Shown here piece by piece: positions 1-6,587 of a stretch of 8,185 bases of DNA. The DNA comes from JAAYYY01 sp032260445 (GTDB lineage: Bacteria; Chloroflexota; Anaerolineae; Promineifilales; Promineifilaceae), in assembly GCA_032260445.1 (NCBI GenBank), contig JAVVFG010000176.1:1-8185 (forward strand), written 5' to 3'. The notes under the pieces were generated by a model. The model worked only from the letters and a program-made list of their open reading frames with translations. It had not been told where the DNA came from and made no database searches. The position numbers were made by a program, and so were the translations under genes. How positions within the stretch are numbered: the first letter of the stretch is position 1; each line of letters opens with the position of its first letter.

Positions 1-1
1 G

Positions 2-847
2 CTGAATACGCGCGGCGACATCGTCACGGCAGGCAGCTCGACGGTATTTCCGCTGGCGGAGCGGATGGCGGCGCGCTTCGAGAATGAAGGCTACAGCGGG
101 ATCATCACCATCGACAGCATCGGCAGCGGCGCCGGCCTCGAGCGCTTTTGCGTCGCCGGCGAAACGGACATCGCCAACGCCAGCCGGCCGATCAAAGAAA
201 GCGAGGTCGAAAGCTGCCGGGCGATTGGACGTGAGCCAATCGAGTTTCGCGTGGGGACCGATGCGCTGGCCGTGGTCGTCAGCGCTGAAAATGACTTTGT
301 GGACAATCTCACGCTGGAAGAGCTCGCGCTTCTCTTCTCCACGGCGACCAACTGGAGTGACGTGCGCGCTGAGTGGCCGGAGCAGACGATCCTGCGTTAC
401 ATTCCGGGCACGGACAGCGGCACCTTTGATTACTTCGTCGAAGCGGTATTCGACGAGAATACGGCGCCGATCCTGGGTGCCGCCAACCTGCAGATGAGCG
501 AAGACGACAACGTGCTGGTGCAGGGCGTACAGGGCAGCCCCTACTCGATCGCCTTCTTCGGCTATGCCTACTATGTAGAGAATCAGAGTATCCTCAAAAT
601 CCTAAGCATCGAGGGTGTCGAGCCAAGCGCCGAGAACGTCGAGAATGGGAGCTACGCGCTGGCGCGACCGCTGTTCATCTACTCGACCGCCGACATTATG
701 CAGAGCAAACCCCAGGTAGCGGACTTCATCAACTTCTTCCTCACCTACGTTGACGAGGAAGTCGTTGACGTTGGCTACTTCCCGGCGAGCACCTCGGCGC
801 TGAATGCGGCGCGACAGGCATACCTGGAGGCGCTGGGGCAGCAGTAA
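2..847 (+). CDS. pstS: Phosphate ABC transporter substrate-binding protein PstS (5' partial)
   Basis: This is the extracellular phosphate-binding protein that delivers phosphate to the PstC/PstA permease. The frame is open to the left edge, so the signal peptide or lipobox and the true start lie outside; the ATG at 65 is internal, because codons from 2 already encode conserved sequence (GDIVTAGSSTVFPL). Visible ligand-site motifs are GSSTVFPL near the N-terminus, SIGSGAG, DIANASRPI, and PGTDSGTFDYF at 407-436. The last form is typical, from memory, of the SphX-like branch of PstS proteins; the place of the E. coli PstS Arg135 is taken by proline, with an Arg three residues earlier. Two cysteines (codons 149-151 and 215-217) are placed as in relatives and probably form a disulfide. 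The C-terminal part (452-844) completes the fold, with FFGYAYY and YALARPLF. The pstC gene follows after a 175-base gap. Identification is firm; phosphate specificity rests on family and operon. Confidence 0.95.
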   Translation: MNTRGDIVTAGSSTVFPLAERMAARFENEGYSGIITIDSIGSGAGLERFCVAGETDIANASRPIKESEVESCRAIGREPIEFRVGTDALAVVVSAENDFVDNLTLEELALLFSTATNWSDVRAEWPEQTILRYIPGTDSGTFDYFVEAVFDENTAPILGAANLQMSEDDNVLVQGVQGSPYSIAFFGYAYYVENQSILKILSIEGVEPSAENVENGSYALARPLFIYSTADIMQSKPQVADFINFFLTYVDEEVVDVGYFPASTSALNAARQAYLEALGQQ

Positions 848-859
848 GGGCGAAACGAA

Positions 860-874
860 CGCGCCCAAGGCGCG
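860..874 (+). promoter_or_regulatory. Short GC hairpin 12 bases after the pstS stop
   Basis: Six perfect G-C pairs (860-865 with 869-874, CGCGCC/GGCGCG) enclose a three-base loop, CAA. It lies immediately after pstS and has no U-run downstream, so it is not a classic intrinsic terminator. It could protect the 3' end of a processed pstS message. The role is inferred, and in GC-rich DNA a stem this short may be chance. Confidence 0.3.
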
Positions 875-914
875 GTAGCGGCGGTCAACTATGCGACCAG
901 CCGGCTAAGGGAAA

Positions 915-947
915 CGAGAGGAGAGGCAGCAGTGGTCTCTCCTCTTG
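915..947 (+). promoter_or_regulatory. Strong stem-loop between pstS and pstC
   Basis: A 13-pair stem joins 915-927 to 935-947 around a seven-base loop. Its core, AGAGGAGAG against CTCTCCTCT, is nine perfect pairs, and two G-U pairs and two C-G pairs extend it. Only a short CTCTT, itself part of the stem, ends the right arm, and no U-run follows, so full termination is unlikely. The position suits partial termination or mRNA stabilisation favouring pstS over the permease genes, as known for binding-protein genes of other ABC importers. Its left arm also resembles the pstC ribosome-binding site (GAGAGGAGG). The function is inferred. Confidence 0.5.
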
Positions 948-1022
948 CCGCGTCTGTGATCTGTTCGCGAATGGACGGTTGCCGTACAATTAGATGGGGA
1001 CGAGGCAACGAGAGGAGGACGT

Positions 1023-1991
1023 ATGGCAGAAGGCAGCGAGGTGATGAGCCGCCAGCGAGAAGCCGTGACGCGCAGCAGCGACGAGGTTGCCCCTATGCTG
1101 ACGCGGAAGCCAAGAGTTAAAGAGTCGATCATCCAGGGAATCCTGTTTCTATGTGGCGCTATCTCGATCCTGACGACGCTGGGGATCGTCTACGAGCTGG
1201 GTAAAGAGTCGTGGCTATTCTTCGGCAGCCCCGAGGTCGATCTGGTGGAGTTCTTCACGACGACGCGGTGGCAGCCGCAGTTGTTGCAGTTTGGCATCTG
1301 GCCGCTAGTCACGGCGACGCTGCTGACGAGCACGATTGCGATGGTCGTCGCCCTGCCATTAGGGTTAGCCACGGCGATCTACCTGAGCGAATATGCCTCG
1401 GAGCGAGCCCGCAACACCCTGAAGCCAATCCTGGAAGTGCTGGCGGGCATCCCGACGGTTGTCTATGGCTATTTTGCCCTGACGTTCATGACACCACTGC
1501 TGCGGGCGATCTTCGGCGAGGGCACGGTGCAGATCTTTAACACGGGATCAGCGGGCATCGTCGTGGGCATCCTGATCATCCCGCTGGTATCGTCGATGAG
1601 TGAAGACGCGCTGCATGCCGTGCCCAATTCGCTACGGCAGGCAGCGCTGGCAGTCGGGGCCACCAAATTTGAGACGGCGCTGCGCGTGGTGGTGCCGGCC
1701 GCCTTCTCGGGCATTGCCGCTGCGTTCGTCGTGGCCATTTCGCGCGCTGTGGGCGAAACGATGATCGTGGCGATCGCCGCTGGCGCGGGCCCGGCATTCA
1801 CGCTCAACCCGTTCGAAGCGGCGGAGACGATGACCGGCCATATTGTGCGCATCAGCGGCGGAGATTTGAGCTATGACTCGATCGACTACAACAGCATCTT
1901 CGCCATCGGCCTCCTATTGTTCTTCATGACGCTGCTCCTCAATATCGTCAGCCAGCGGGTTGTCGCCCGCTTCCGGGAAGTCTATGAATAG
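1023..1991 (+). CDS. pstC: Phosphate ABC transporter permease PstC
   Basis: PstC is one of the two membrane subunits that form the phosphate channel with PstA. The product is 322 residues, a normal family length. Residues 1-33 are polar and cytoplasmic. The first membrane helix is about 36-58, a loop follows, and the permease core runs from about 92 to 312 with roughly five more helices (near 92-120, 138-160, 176-192, 225-253, 292-312). The EAA-type coupling segment that contacts the ATPase is clear at about 194-247 (EDALHAVPNSLRQAALAVGA, then SRAVGETM). I chose the ATG at 1023 because AGGAGG lies at 1013-1018, four bases upstream; an in-frame ATG at codon 8 is less well supported. The gene follows the two hairpins after pstS, and its last 8 bases overlap pstA, suggesting coupled translation. 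Nothing is missing or broken. No convincing promoter of its own is visible. Confidence 0.96.
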   Translation: MAEGSEVMSRQREAVTRSSDEVAPMLTRKPRVKESIIQGILFLCGAISILTTLGIVYELGKESWLFFGSPEVDLVEFFTTTRWQPQLLQFGIWPLVTATLLTSTIAMVVALPLGLATAIYLSEYASERARNTLKPILEVLAGIPTVVYGYFALTFMTPLLRAIFGEGTVQIFNTGSAGIVVGILIIPLVSSMSEDALHAVPNSLRQAALAVGATKFETALRVVVPAAFSGIAAAFVVAISRAVGETMIVAIAAGAGPAFTLNPFEAAETMTGHIVRISGGDLSYDSIDYNSIFAIGLLLFFMTLLLNIVSQRVVARFREVYE

Positions 1992-4173
1992 GCAAGGGAC
2001 GATTATCTACCCCGAAGGGGAGGAACTACAGGCGCAGATCGAGGCGCGCCATCGCAAAGGGCTGGCGTGGCGGCTGATCTTTGCTGGCGCGACGATGGTG
2101 GGGATCATTACCCTCGTGGCGCTGCTGTATAACATTATCAACCAGACGTTTGGCTTTGCTGCGGTTGAGAACCGGGTCGATCCGGCCGGCCTCGCTCGTG
2201 ATTACGAGACCAGGACGATGCTGCAGGGGGCGGTCCTCAGCAGCGAAGACGATACACGCCTGGCAGAGGCGGTGGCCGGTGACCCGGCCGGCGTGTCCTT
2301 CTTCGGCTACAGTCATTACCAGGCAAATGCGGACCAGCTGCGGGCGGTGGCCGTCGACGAGCTGCTGCCCGGTGAAGCGGGGTACGCGCTGGAACGACCG
2401 CTCTTCCTCTACACGGCAGCGGAGATTGCCATGGGCAGGCCTGAGGTGGCCGCGTTCATCCACTATTATCTGGCGCACGCGGACGCCGTCTTAGCGGAGA
2501 CCGGCTACTTCGCGGCGGACGAGGCAGCGGTGGCGGCGACGCGCCAGGCGTGGTTGAACACGTTAGGGCTGGACGCGCTGCCGGCGGTCGATGCGGCGGA
2601 CTACAGCGGAACGATCAGCATCGTGGGCAGCTCGACGATGCAGCCGCTGACGCGGCGTATTGCGGAGATGTTCATTGACGACGGGTTCCGCGGGGCGATC
2701 CGCTTACAGAGCAACGGCAGCGATGCCGGCTTTACGCAGCTGTGTCGCCCAGGCGGCGCGGATATTAGCCAGGCGAGCCGGGCGATGACGGCGGCGGAGG
2801 TAAGCGAGTGCCGGGACAACCGGCTGCAGCCGCGCGTCTTGCGCGTTGCCCATGACGCGCTCACCGTGGTCACGAGTAGCGAGAACAGGTTTATCGAGGC
2901 AGTCAGCCTGGAGCAGCTAGGCGCCCTGTTCACCGCGGCGGAGCGCTGGTCAGACCTCGACGAGAGCTGGCCGAGCAGCGCGATCCAGCGCTACGTGCCC
3001 GGTCCGGGCAGTGGCACACTCGACTATTTCGCCGATACGGTGTTGGGCGAAGCGCTCGCCGATCTACCGCATGATGCTCTGGTAGGCATCCTGCGTACGC
3101 ACATCTCACGCGGGCTCGGGCGGCGCCTGGAGCGCGAACAGCGCTTCTACGAGAATGTGCTCGTGTTTGACACGGTGGAGAGCTACGAAGCGGCGTGTGC
3201 CGTGAGCGGCGCGCCGGCGGGTTGTACGGCCCCAGCACGCAGCCAGGAGAACGTCTATGACCTGGTGGTGCAATGGGTGGTGCAGCCAAATGTGGTGCAG
3301 ACATGGTCATTCGTCGATTCACTCTTCAGGCGGAGCGAGATCGCAGCGACGGCACGGGCAGAATACCCGAACGCCGAACTGCAGTTCCGCACCTGGCTCA
3401 CCGGTGAATTTATCACCCGGCCGCAGGCAGCGGAGCCGGAAGTGGCCGGCGTGCGCACAGCGATCCTAGGCTCGCTCTGGGTGATCGCGATCACGATCGC
3501 CTTCTCGTTTCCCATCGGCGTTGGTGCGGCGATTTATCTGGAGGAGTATGCGCGGCCGAACGCGATCAATCGCTTCATCCAGACGAACATCAATAACCTG
3601 GCGGGGGTGCCGTCAATTATCTACGGGATGTTGGGTCTGGCGATTTTCGTACGGCTGCTGGTCGCGATGACCAGTGGGGCCGCCTTTGGGGCCACGGATG
3701 CGGGCACGACGGCTAACGGGCGTACGATCCTCTCCGCAGGGTTGACGTTGGGGCTGTTGATTCTGCCGATTATCATCATCAATGCCCAGGAAGCGATCCG
3801 CGCTGTGCCAAACTCACTGCGCATGGCCAGCTACGGGCTGGGCGGCACCAAGTGGCAGACGATCTGGTCGCACGTGCTGCCCAATGCGCTGCCAGGCATC
3901 CTGACAGGCACGATCCTGGCGATGTCGCGGGCGATTGGGGAGACGGCGCCGCTGGTGGTGATCGGCGCATCGACGTTCATCACAGCCGACCCGCAAAGCC
4001 CCTTCTCCAAATTCACGACCTTACCGATCCAGATTTACCAGTGGACCTCGCGCCCGCAGGCGGAGTTTCGCAATATTGCCGGGGCGGCGATTATCGTGCT
4101 GCTGGCTCTCTTGTTAAGCCTCAATGCGACCGCCGTCATTTTGCGCAACCGGTTCAGCAGGAAGTTAACATGA
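1984..4173 (+). CDS. pstA: PstA permease with an inserted, circularly permuted PstS-like domain
   Basis: PstA pairs with PstC to form the phosphate channel. This product is about 729 residues against roughly 280-300 for ordinary PstA. Reading along it: a cytoplasmic start (1-28); first membrane helix (about 29-52); VENRVDPAGL; a PstS-like domain (about 78-354); a long extracellular loop (about 360-485) containing C405 and C414; and the permease core (about 490-720). The core has helices near 491-518, 540-562, 582-600, 637-662 and 697-720, and the EAA coupling segment EAIRAVPNSLRMASYGLGG followed by SRAIGETAP. From memory, some related PstA proteins already have the long loop, so the PstS-like part is the true oddity. 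I chose the ATG at 1984, which overlaps the pstC stop by 8 bases and has GGGAAG just upstream at 1975-1980, though only three bases away. An in-frame TTG at 1960 would add 8 residues. The stop overlaps pstB (ATGA). One uninterrupted frame argues against a frameshift or pseudogene. Confidence 0.9.
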   Translation: MNRQGTIIYPEGEELQAQIEARHRKGLAWRLIFAGATMVGIITLVALLYNIINQTFGFAAVENRVDPAGLARDYETRTMLQGAVLSSEDDTRLAEAVAGDPAGVSFFGYSHYQANADQLRAVAVDELLPGEAGYALERPLFLYTAAEIAMGRPEVAAFIHYYLAHADAVLAETGYFAADEAAVAATRQAWLNTLGLDALPAVDAADYSGTISIVGSSTMQPLTRRIAEMFIDDGFRGAIRLQSNGSDAGFTQLCRPGGADISQASRAMTAAEVSECRDNRLQPRVLRVAHDALTVVTSSENRFIEAVSLEQLGALFTAAERWSDLDESWPSSAIQRYVPGPGSGTLDYFADTVLGEALADLPHDALVGILRTHISRGLGRRLEREQRFYENVLVFDTVESYEAACAVSGAPAGCTAPARSQENVYDLVVQWVVQPNVVQTWSFVDSLFRRSEIAATARAEYPNAELQFRTWLTGEFITRPQAAEPEVAGVRTAILGSLWVIAITIAFSFPIGVGAAIYLEEYARPNAINRFIQTNINNLAGVPSIIYGMLGLAIFVRLLVAMTSGAAFGATDAGTTANGRTILSAGLTLGLLILPIIIINAQEAIRAVPNSLRMASYGLGGTKWQTIWSHVLPNALPGILTGTILAMSRAIGETAPLVVIGASTFITADPQSPFSKFTTLPIQIYQWTSRPQAEFRNIAGAAIIVLLALLLSLNATAVILRNRFSRKLT
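2215..3045 (+). other. PstS-like binding domain inside pstA, halves in swapped order
   Basis: PstA residues about 78-196 (2215-2571) match the C-terminal portion of the PstS encoded at 2-847: SSEDD then FFGYSHY, YALERPLFLY, FIHYYL, GYFAADEA and RQAWLNTLG. Residues about 207-354 (2602-3045) match the PstS N-terminal lobe: IVGSSTMQPL, SNGSDAG, ADISQASRAM, HDALTVV, RYVPGPGSGTLDYF. The order is therefore C-part then N-part. By hand, about 20 of 40 residues are identical across the segment ending at DYF..V, and about 29 of 63 across the YAL-RPLF to carboxyl-end segment. Ligand-site residues look kept (S216-T218, S246, D260, S343-T345), as does the cysteine pair (C254, C276). About ten residues (197-206, DALPAVDAAD) link the two halves. 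Binding activity is inferred, not shown. Confidence 0.8.
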
Positions 4174-4985
4174 TTCGCATTGAAGAGAACGAGCGGGCGA
4201 CCCCTGATACAGCAGCGACTGGCCAGATTGCCATCGAAACGCGCGATTTACAGGTGTATTACGGCAGTTTTCGGGCAGTGAAGGATGTCAACCTGACGTT
4301 CCAGCGCAACCGGATCACGGCACTCATCGGGCCATCGGGCTGCGGCAAGAGCACGGTGCTGCGCAGCTTCAATCGGATGAACGACCTCATCCCGTCCGCG
4401 CGCGTCGAAGGTGGTGTTCTGTATCGCGGGAAAAACATCTATGACGACGATGTCGATCCGGTAGAGGTACGGCGCAAGATCGGCATGGTGTTCCAGAAGC
4501 CGAACCCGTTTCCGAAGAGCGTGTACGAAAACGTCGCCTGGGGTGCACGCATCAACGGCTACAAGGGCAACATGGACGAGCTTGTCGAATCGTCGTTACG
4601 GCAGGCAGCATTGTGGGAGGAAGTGAAAGACAAGCTGGAGCAAAGCGGGCTGTCGCTCTCCGGCGGCCAGCAGCAACGGCTGTGTATCGCGCGCACGATC
4701 GCGGTACGGCCCGAGATCATCCTCATGGACGAGCCGGCATCGGCGCTAGACCCGATCGCCACGCTGCGTATCGAGGAGCTCATCCAGACGCTCAAAGAGG
4801 AGTTCACGATCTTGATCGTGACACATAATATGCAACAGGCGGCGCGCGCTTCGGATTTCACGGCCTTTTTCAGCGTTGACGAGAACCGCACGGGCTACCT
4901 CATCGAGTACGACGCGACCCGCAGCATCTTCACGAATCCACAGAACGAGCTAACAGAGCAGTACATCACCGGCCGGTTTGGCTAA
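4170..4985 (+). CDS. pstB: Phosphate ABC transporter ATP-binding protein PstB
   Basis: PstB is the cytoplasmic ATPase that powers phosphate import through PstC/PstA. The product is 271 residues, a normal length with a slightly long polar start (1-19). All catalytic motifs are intact: Walker A GPSGCGKS (54-61), Q-loop Q109 in MVFQKPNPFPKS, signature LSGGQQQR (163-170), Walker B IILMDEP (183-189), D-loop SALD (191-194) and switch histidine H219 in VTHNMQQAARASD. NRMNDLIPSARVEG after Walker A and the QKPNPFPKSVYENVAWG stretch are characteristic of PstB rather than other ABC ATPases. The frame is open far upstream inside pstA, but the ATG at 4170 is preferred: it overlaps the pstA stop as ATGA, has AGGAAG at 4159-4164, and starts the protein just before the conserved domain. 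The phoU gene follows after 24 bases. Confidence is very high. Confidence 0.98.
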   Translation: MIRIEENERATPDTAATGQIAIETRDLQVYYGSFRAVKDVNLTFQRNRITALIGPSGCGKSTVLRSFNRMNDLIPSARVEGGVLYRGKNIYDDDVDPVEVRRKIGMVFQKPNPFPKSVYENVAWGARINGYKGNMDELVESSLRQAALWEEVKDKLEQSGLSLSGGQQQRLCIARTIAVRPEIILMDEPASALDPIATLRIEELIQTLKEEFTILIVTHNMQQAARASDFTAFFSVDENRTGYLIEYDATRSIFTNPQNELTEQYITGRFG

Positions 4986-5009
4986 CGGGCCACTAAGGAG
5001 AGGAACGAG

Positions 5010-5696
5010 ATGATCAGACAGCACTTTGACCGCGAGCTGCAGAGCCTCCAAGACCGATTACTCAGTCTGGGAAGCGAAGTGGCCCAAAATGTCGTTAGCT
5101 CAGTACAAACATTGCTGGAACGTAATGAAGATAGGGCGCGGCGTATTATCCGTGGCGACCAGATGGTCAACGAGGAACAGATCGAGATAGAGAAGGACAG
5201 CCTGATCTTATTAGCGACCCAGCAGCCACTGGCGAGCGATCTGCGCTTGATCGCATCGGTGATCAGCATCGCCACGGAGCTGGAGCGAATTAACGATTAT
5301 GCCAAGGGAAACTCGAAGATCAGTTTGATGATTGGAGATGCGACACTGCTTGAGCCAGCACGCGACCTGCCGGTGATGGCCGAAATGGGAGCCGACATGC
5401 TGGCCCGCTCGCTCGAAGCGTTCGTCAAACGCGACGTGGAGACAGCGTATGCCCTGCACGAAGAGGACGATAAAGTCGACGCGCTCTACAACCGAGTCTA
5501 CGAGAAGCTGATCGGCGAGATCCGCAACGACGTCGCGGCCATGGACCAGGCGACTCATCTACTGTGGGTGGCACACAATCTGGAGCGAACCGCGGACCGG
5601 GTGAGCAACATTTGCGAGCGCATCATCTTCACAGTGACAGGCCGGCTGATCGAAATGCCGGATGAGGAGGATGAGGTGCCGTATCCACAAGACTAG
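5010..5696 (+). CDS. phoU: Phosphate transport regulator PhoU
   Basis: PhoU is a cytoplasmic all-helical protein that restrains Pst uptake and, in many bacteria, passes phosphate status to the PhoR/PhoB two-component system. The product is 228 residues, the usual length for two tandem three-helix PhoU repeats (about 12-107 and 119-213). Each repeat carries the metal-binding E-x3-D signature: ELERINDYAKG (E92, D96) and NLERTADRVSNICE (E192, D196). The short acidic tail (EMPDEEDEVP) is unremarkable. The start at 5010 is supported by AAGGAG at 4995-5000, nine bases upstream. The gene sits 24 bases after pstB and is presumably on the same transcript. No phoR or phoB homologue lies in this window, so the signalling partner is not visible here. 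Confidence 0.96.
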   Translation: MIRQHFDRELQSLQDRLLSLGSEVAQNVVSSVQTLLERNEDRARRIIRGDQMVNEEQIEIEKDSLILLATQQPLASDLRLIASVISIATELERINDYAKGNSKISLMIGDATLLEPARDLPVMAEMGADMLARSLEAFVKRDVETAYALHEEDDKVDALYNRVYEKLIGEIRNDVAAMDQATHLLWVAHNLERTADRVSNICERIIFTVTGRLIEMPDEEDEVPYPQD

Positions 5697-5698
5697 GA

Positions 5699-5726
5699 AA
5701 CGGGGAACGGGGATCAGGGATCGGTC
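5699..5726 (+). repeat. Short heptad G-rich tandem repeat between phoU and surE
   Basis: Seven-base units follow one another: AACGGGG, AACGGGG, ATCAGGG, ATCGGTC. The first two are identical and the later ones degenerate. Four G-runs on the + strand make a weak two-layer G-quadruplex conceivable. The array fills half of the 51-base gap between the phoU stop and the surE start. A chance repeat or the remnant of a dispersed intergenic repeat is equally possible. Confidence 0.35.
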
Positions 5727-5747
5727 AAGTCAGCGAAGAGGGAAGAG

Positions 5748-6521
5748 ATGCATATTTTGGTGACGAATGATGATGGGGTGATGGCGGCGGGGTTGTTGGC
5801 GCTGGCGCAGGCGATGCGTGACGTCGGGGAGGTGAGCATTTTGGCGCCGGACCACAACTGGTCGGCGAGCGGGCACGTGAAGACACTGCACCGGCCGCTG
5901 CGAGTGAAGACGGTTACCCTAGACGACGGCACGGTCGCCATGGCCACCGACGGTGCGCCGTCGGATTCGGTGGCGATGGCGCTCATGGGGATGGTTGAGA
6001 AGCCGATCGATCTTGTCGTGTCCGGGATAAACCCCAACGGTAATCTGGGCCACGACGTGACCTATTCGGGCACGGTAACCGCGGCGATGGAGGCGGTGAT
6101 CGCCGGCATTCCGGGCATCGCGTTTTCGCTCGTGTCGCCGGACGAACATCCCGAGGAGCTGGATTACGGGCCGGCAGCCGAGGTGGCGCGAGAGATCGTG
6201 AGCGCGGCACTGGCAACCGGGCTGGAAAAGACGACGCTGCTTAACGTCAACGTGCCCTACCTGCGGCGCGAGCAGATGAAAGGTGTGCTCGTCACGCGGC
6301 AGGGGCTGCGCGTCTATCGCGACCGGCTAGAGCGCCGGCTGGATCCGCGCGGGCGCCCCTATTACTGGATCGGCGGCGAGCACCCGACGGGTGTGCCGGA
6401 CGAAGGCACCGACTTCGGCGCGGTGATGGGCGGCTATGTGAGCGTCACGCCGCTGCAACTGGACTTGACCAATCATCGTAAAGTAGAACAGATGCAGTCG
6501 TGGGGTTGGCTCCGCTCGTAG
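5748..6521 (+). CDS. surE: 5'/3'-nucleotidase SurE
   Basis: SurE is a metal-dependent phosphatase that removes phosphate from nucleoside 5'- and 3'-monophosphates in the cytoplasm. The product is 257 residues, a typical family length. The metal-site residues fall where the family has them: D8 and D9 in ILVTNDDG, S39 in APDHNWSASGH, and N95 in VSGINPNGNLGHDVTYSGTV. The following helix AAMEAVIAGIPGIAFS and the LLNVNVP motif (164-170) are also family hallmarks. The C-terminal part (about 190-250) contains YYWIGGE, the TDFGAVMGGYVSVTPLQLDL strand region and ends in WGWLRS. The ATG at 5748 begins directly with the conserved MHILVTNDDG, with GAGGGAAGAG immediately upstream. It lies 51 bases after phoU in the same direction. 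Co-transcription with the pst genes is plausible and would link nucleotide-derived phosphate to phosphate uptake, but it is not proven by the sequence. Confidence 0.96.
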   Translation: MHILVTNDDGVMAAGLLALAQAMRDVGEVSILAPDHNWSASGHVKTLHRPLRVKTVTLDDGTVAMATDGAPSDSVAMALMGMVEKPIDLVVSGINPNGNLGHDVTYSGTVTAAMEAVIAGIPGIAFSLVSPDEHPEELDYGPAAEVAREIVSAALATGLEKTTLLNVNVPYLRREQMKGVLVTRQGLRVYRDRLERRLDPRGRPYYWIGGEHPTGVPDEGTDFGAVMGGYVSVTPLQLDLTNHRKVEQMQSWGWLRS

Positions 6522-6529
6522 CCGGCACA

Positions 6530-6542
6530 GGAGGTGTCCTCC
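6530..6542 (+). other. Small inverted repeat after surE
   Basis: GGAGG (6530-6534) and CCTCC (6538-6542) can pair across the three-base loop TGT, nine bases after the surE stop. Five pairs and no U-run make it a poor terminator. It also buries an AGGAGG that is too far (over 50 bases) from the next start to serve it. It may be chance. Confidence 0.2.
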
Positions 6543-6587
6543 AGCAGGGCATGGGCGTGGTGCCATCGAGAGGTCTGGAGTTAAACA

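Noticed and set aside
84..497. Second + strand frame overlapping pstS
   Set aside because: It lies wholly inside pstS in another frame, has a low-complexity Ser/Arg/Ala composition, and matches no family.
954..995. Promoter for pstC (TACAAT at 985-990) or a PHO box from the repeated CTGT at 954 and 961
   Set aside because: At 17-base spacing the -35 position reads TGTTCG, a poor match, and the CTGT copies are seven bases apart rather than the eleven expected of an E. coli-type PHO box.
1960..1983. TTG start for pstA, 8 codons upstream of the ATG
   Set aside because: It is possible, but the ATG overlapping the pstC stop is a stronger start codon with GGGAAG directly upstream, and the added residues carry no recognisable signal.
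2215..3045. The PstS-like part of pstA as an assembly chimera or recent copy of the neighbouring pstS
   Set aside because: The frame is intact through both junctions, and the insert differs from the upstream PstS at about half of its residues, so it cannot be a misplaced read or a recent duplicate.
3852..4169. N-terminal extension of PstB into the pstA gene
   Set aside because: The frame is open only because it lies out of frame within pstA; the extension has no PstB-like sequence, while the ATG at 4170 has a ribosome-binding site and the ATGA overlap.
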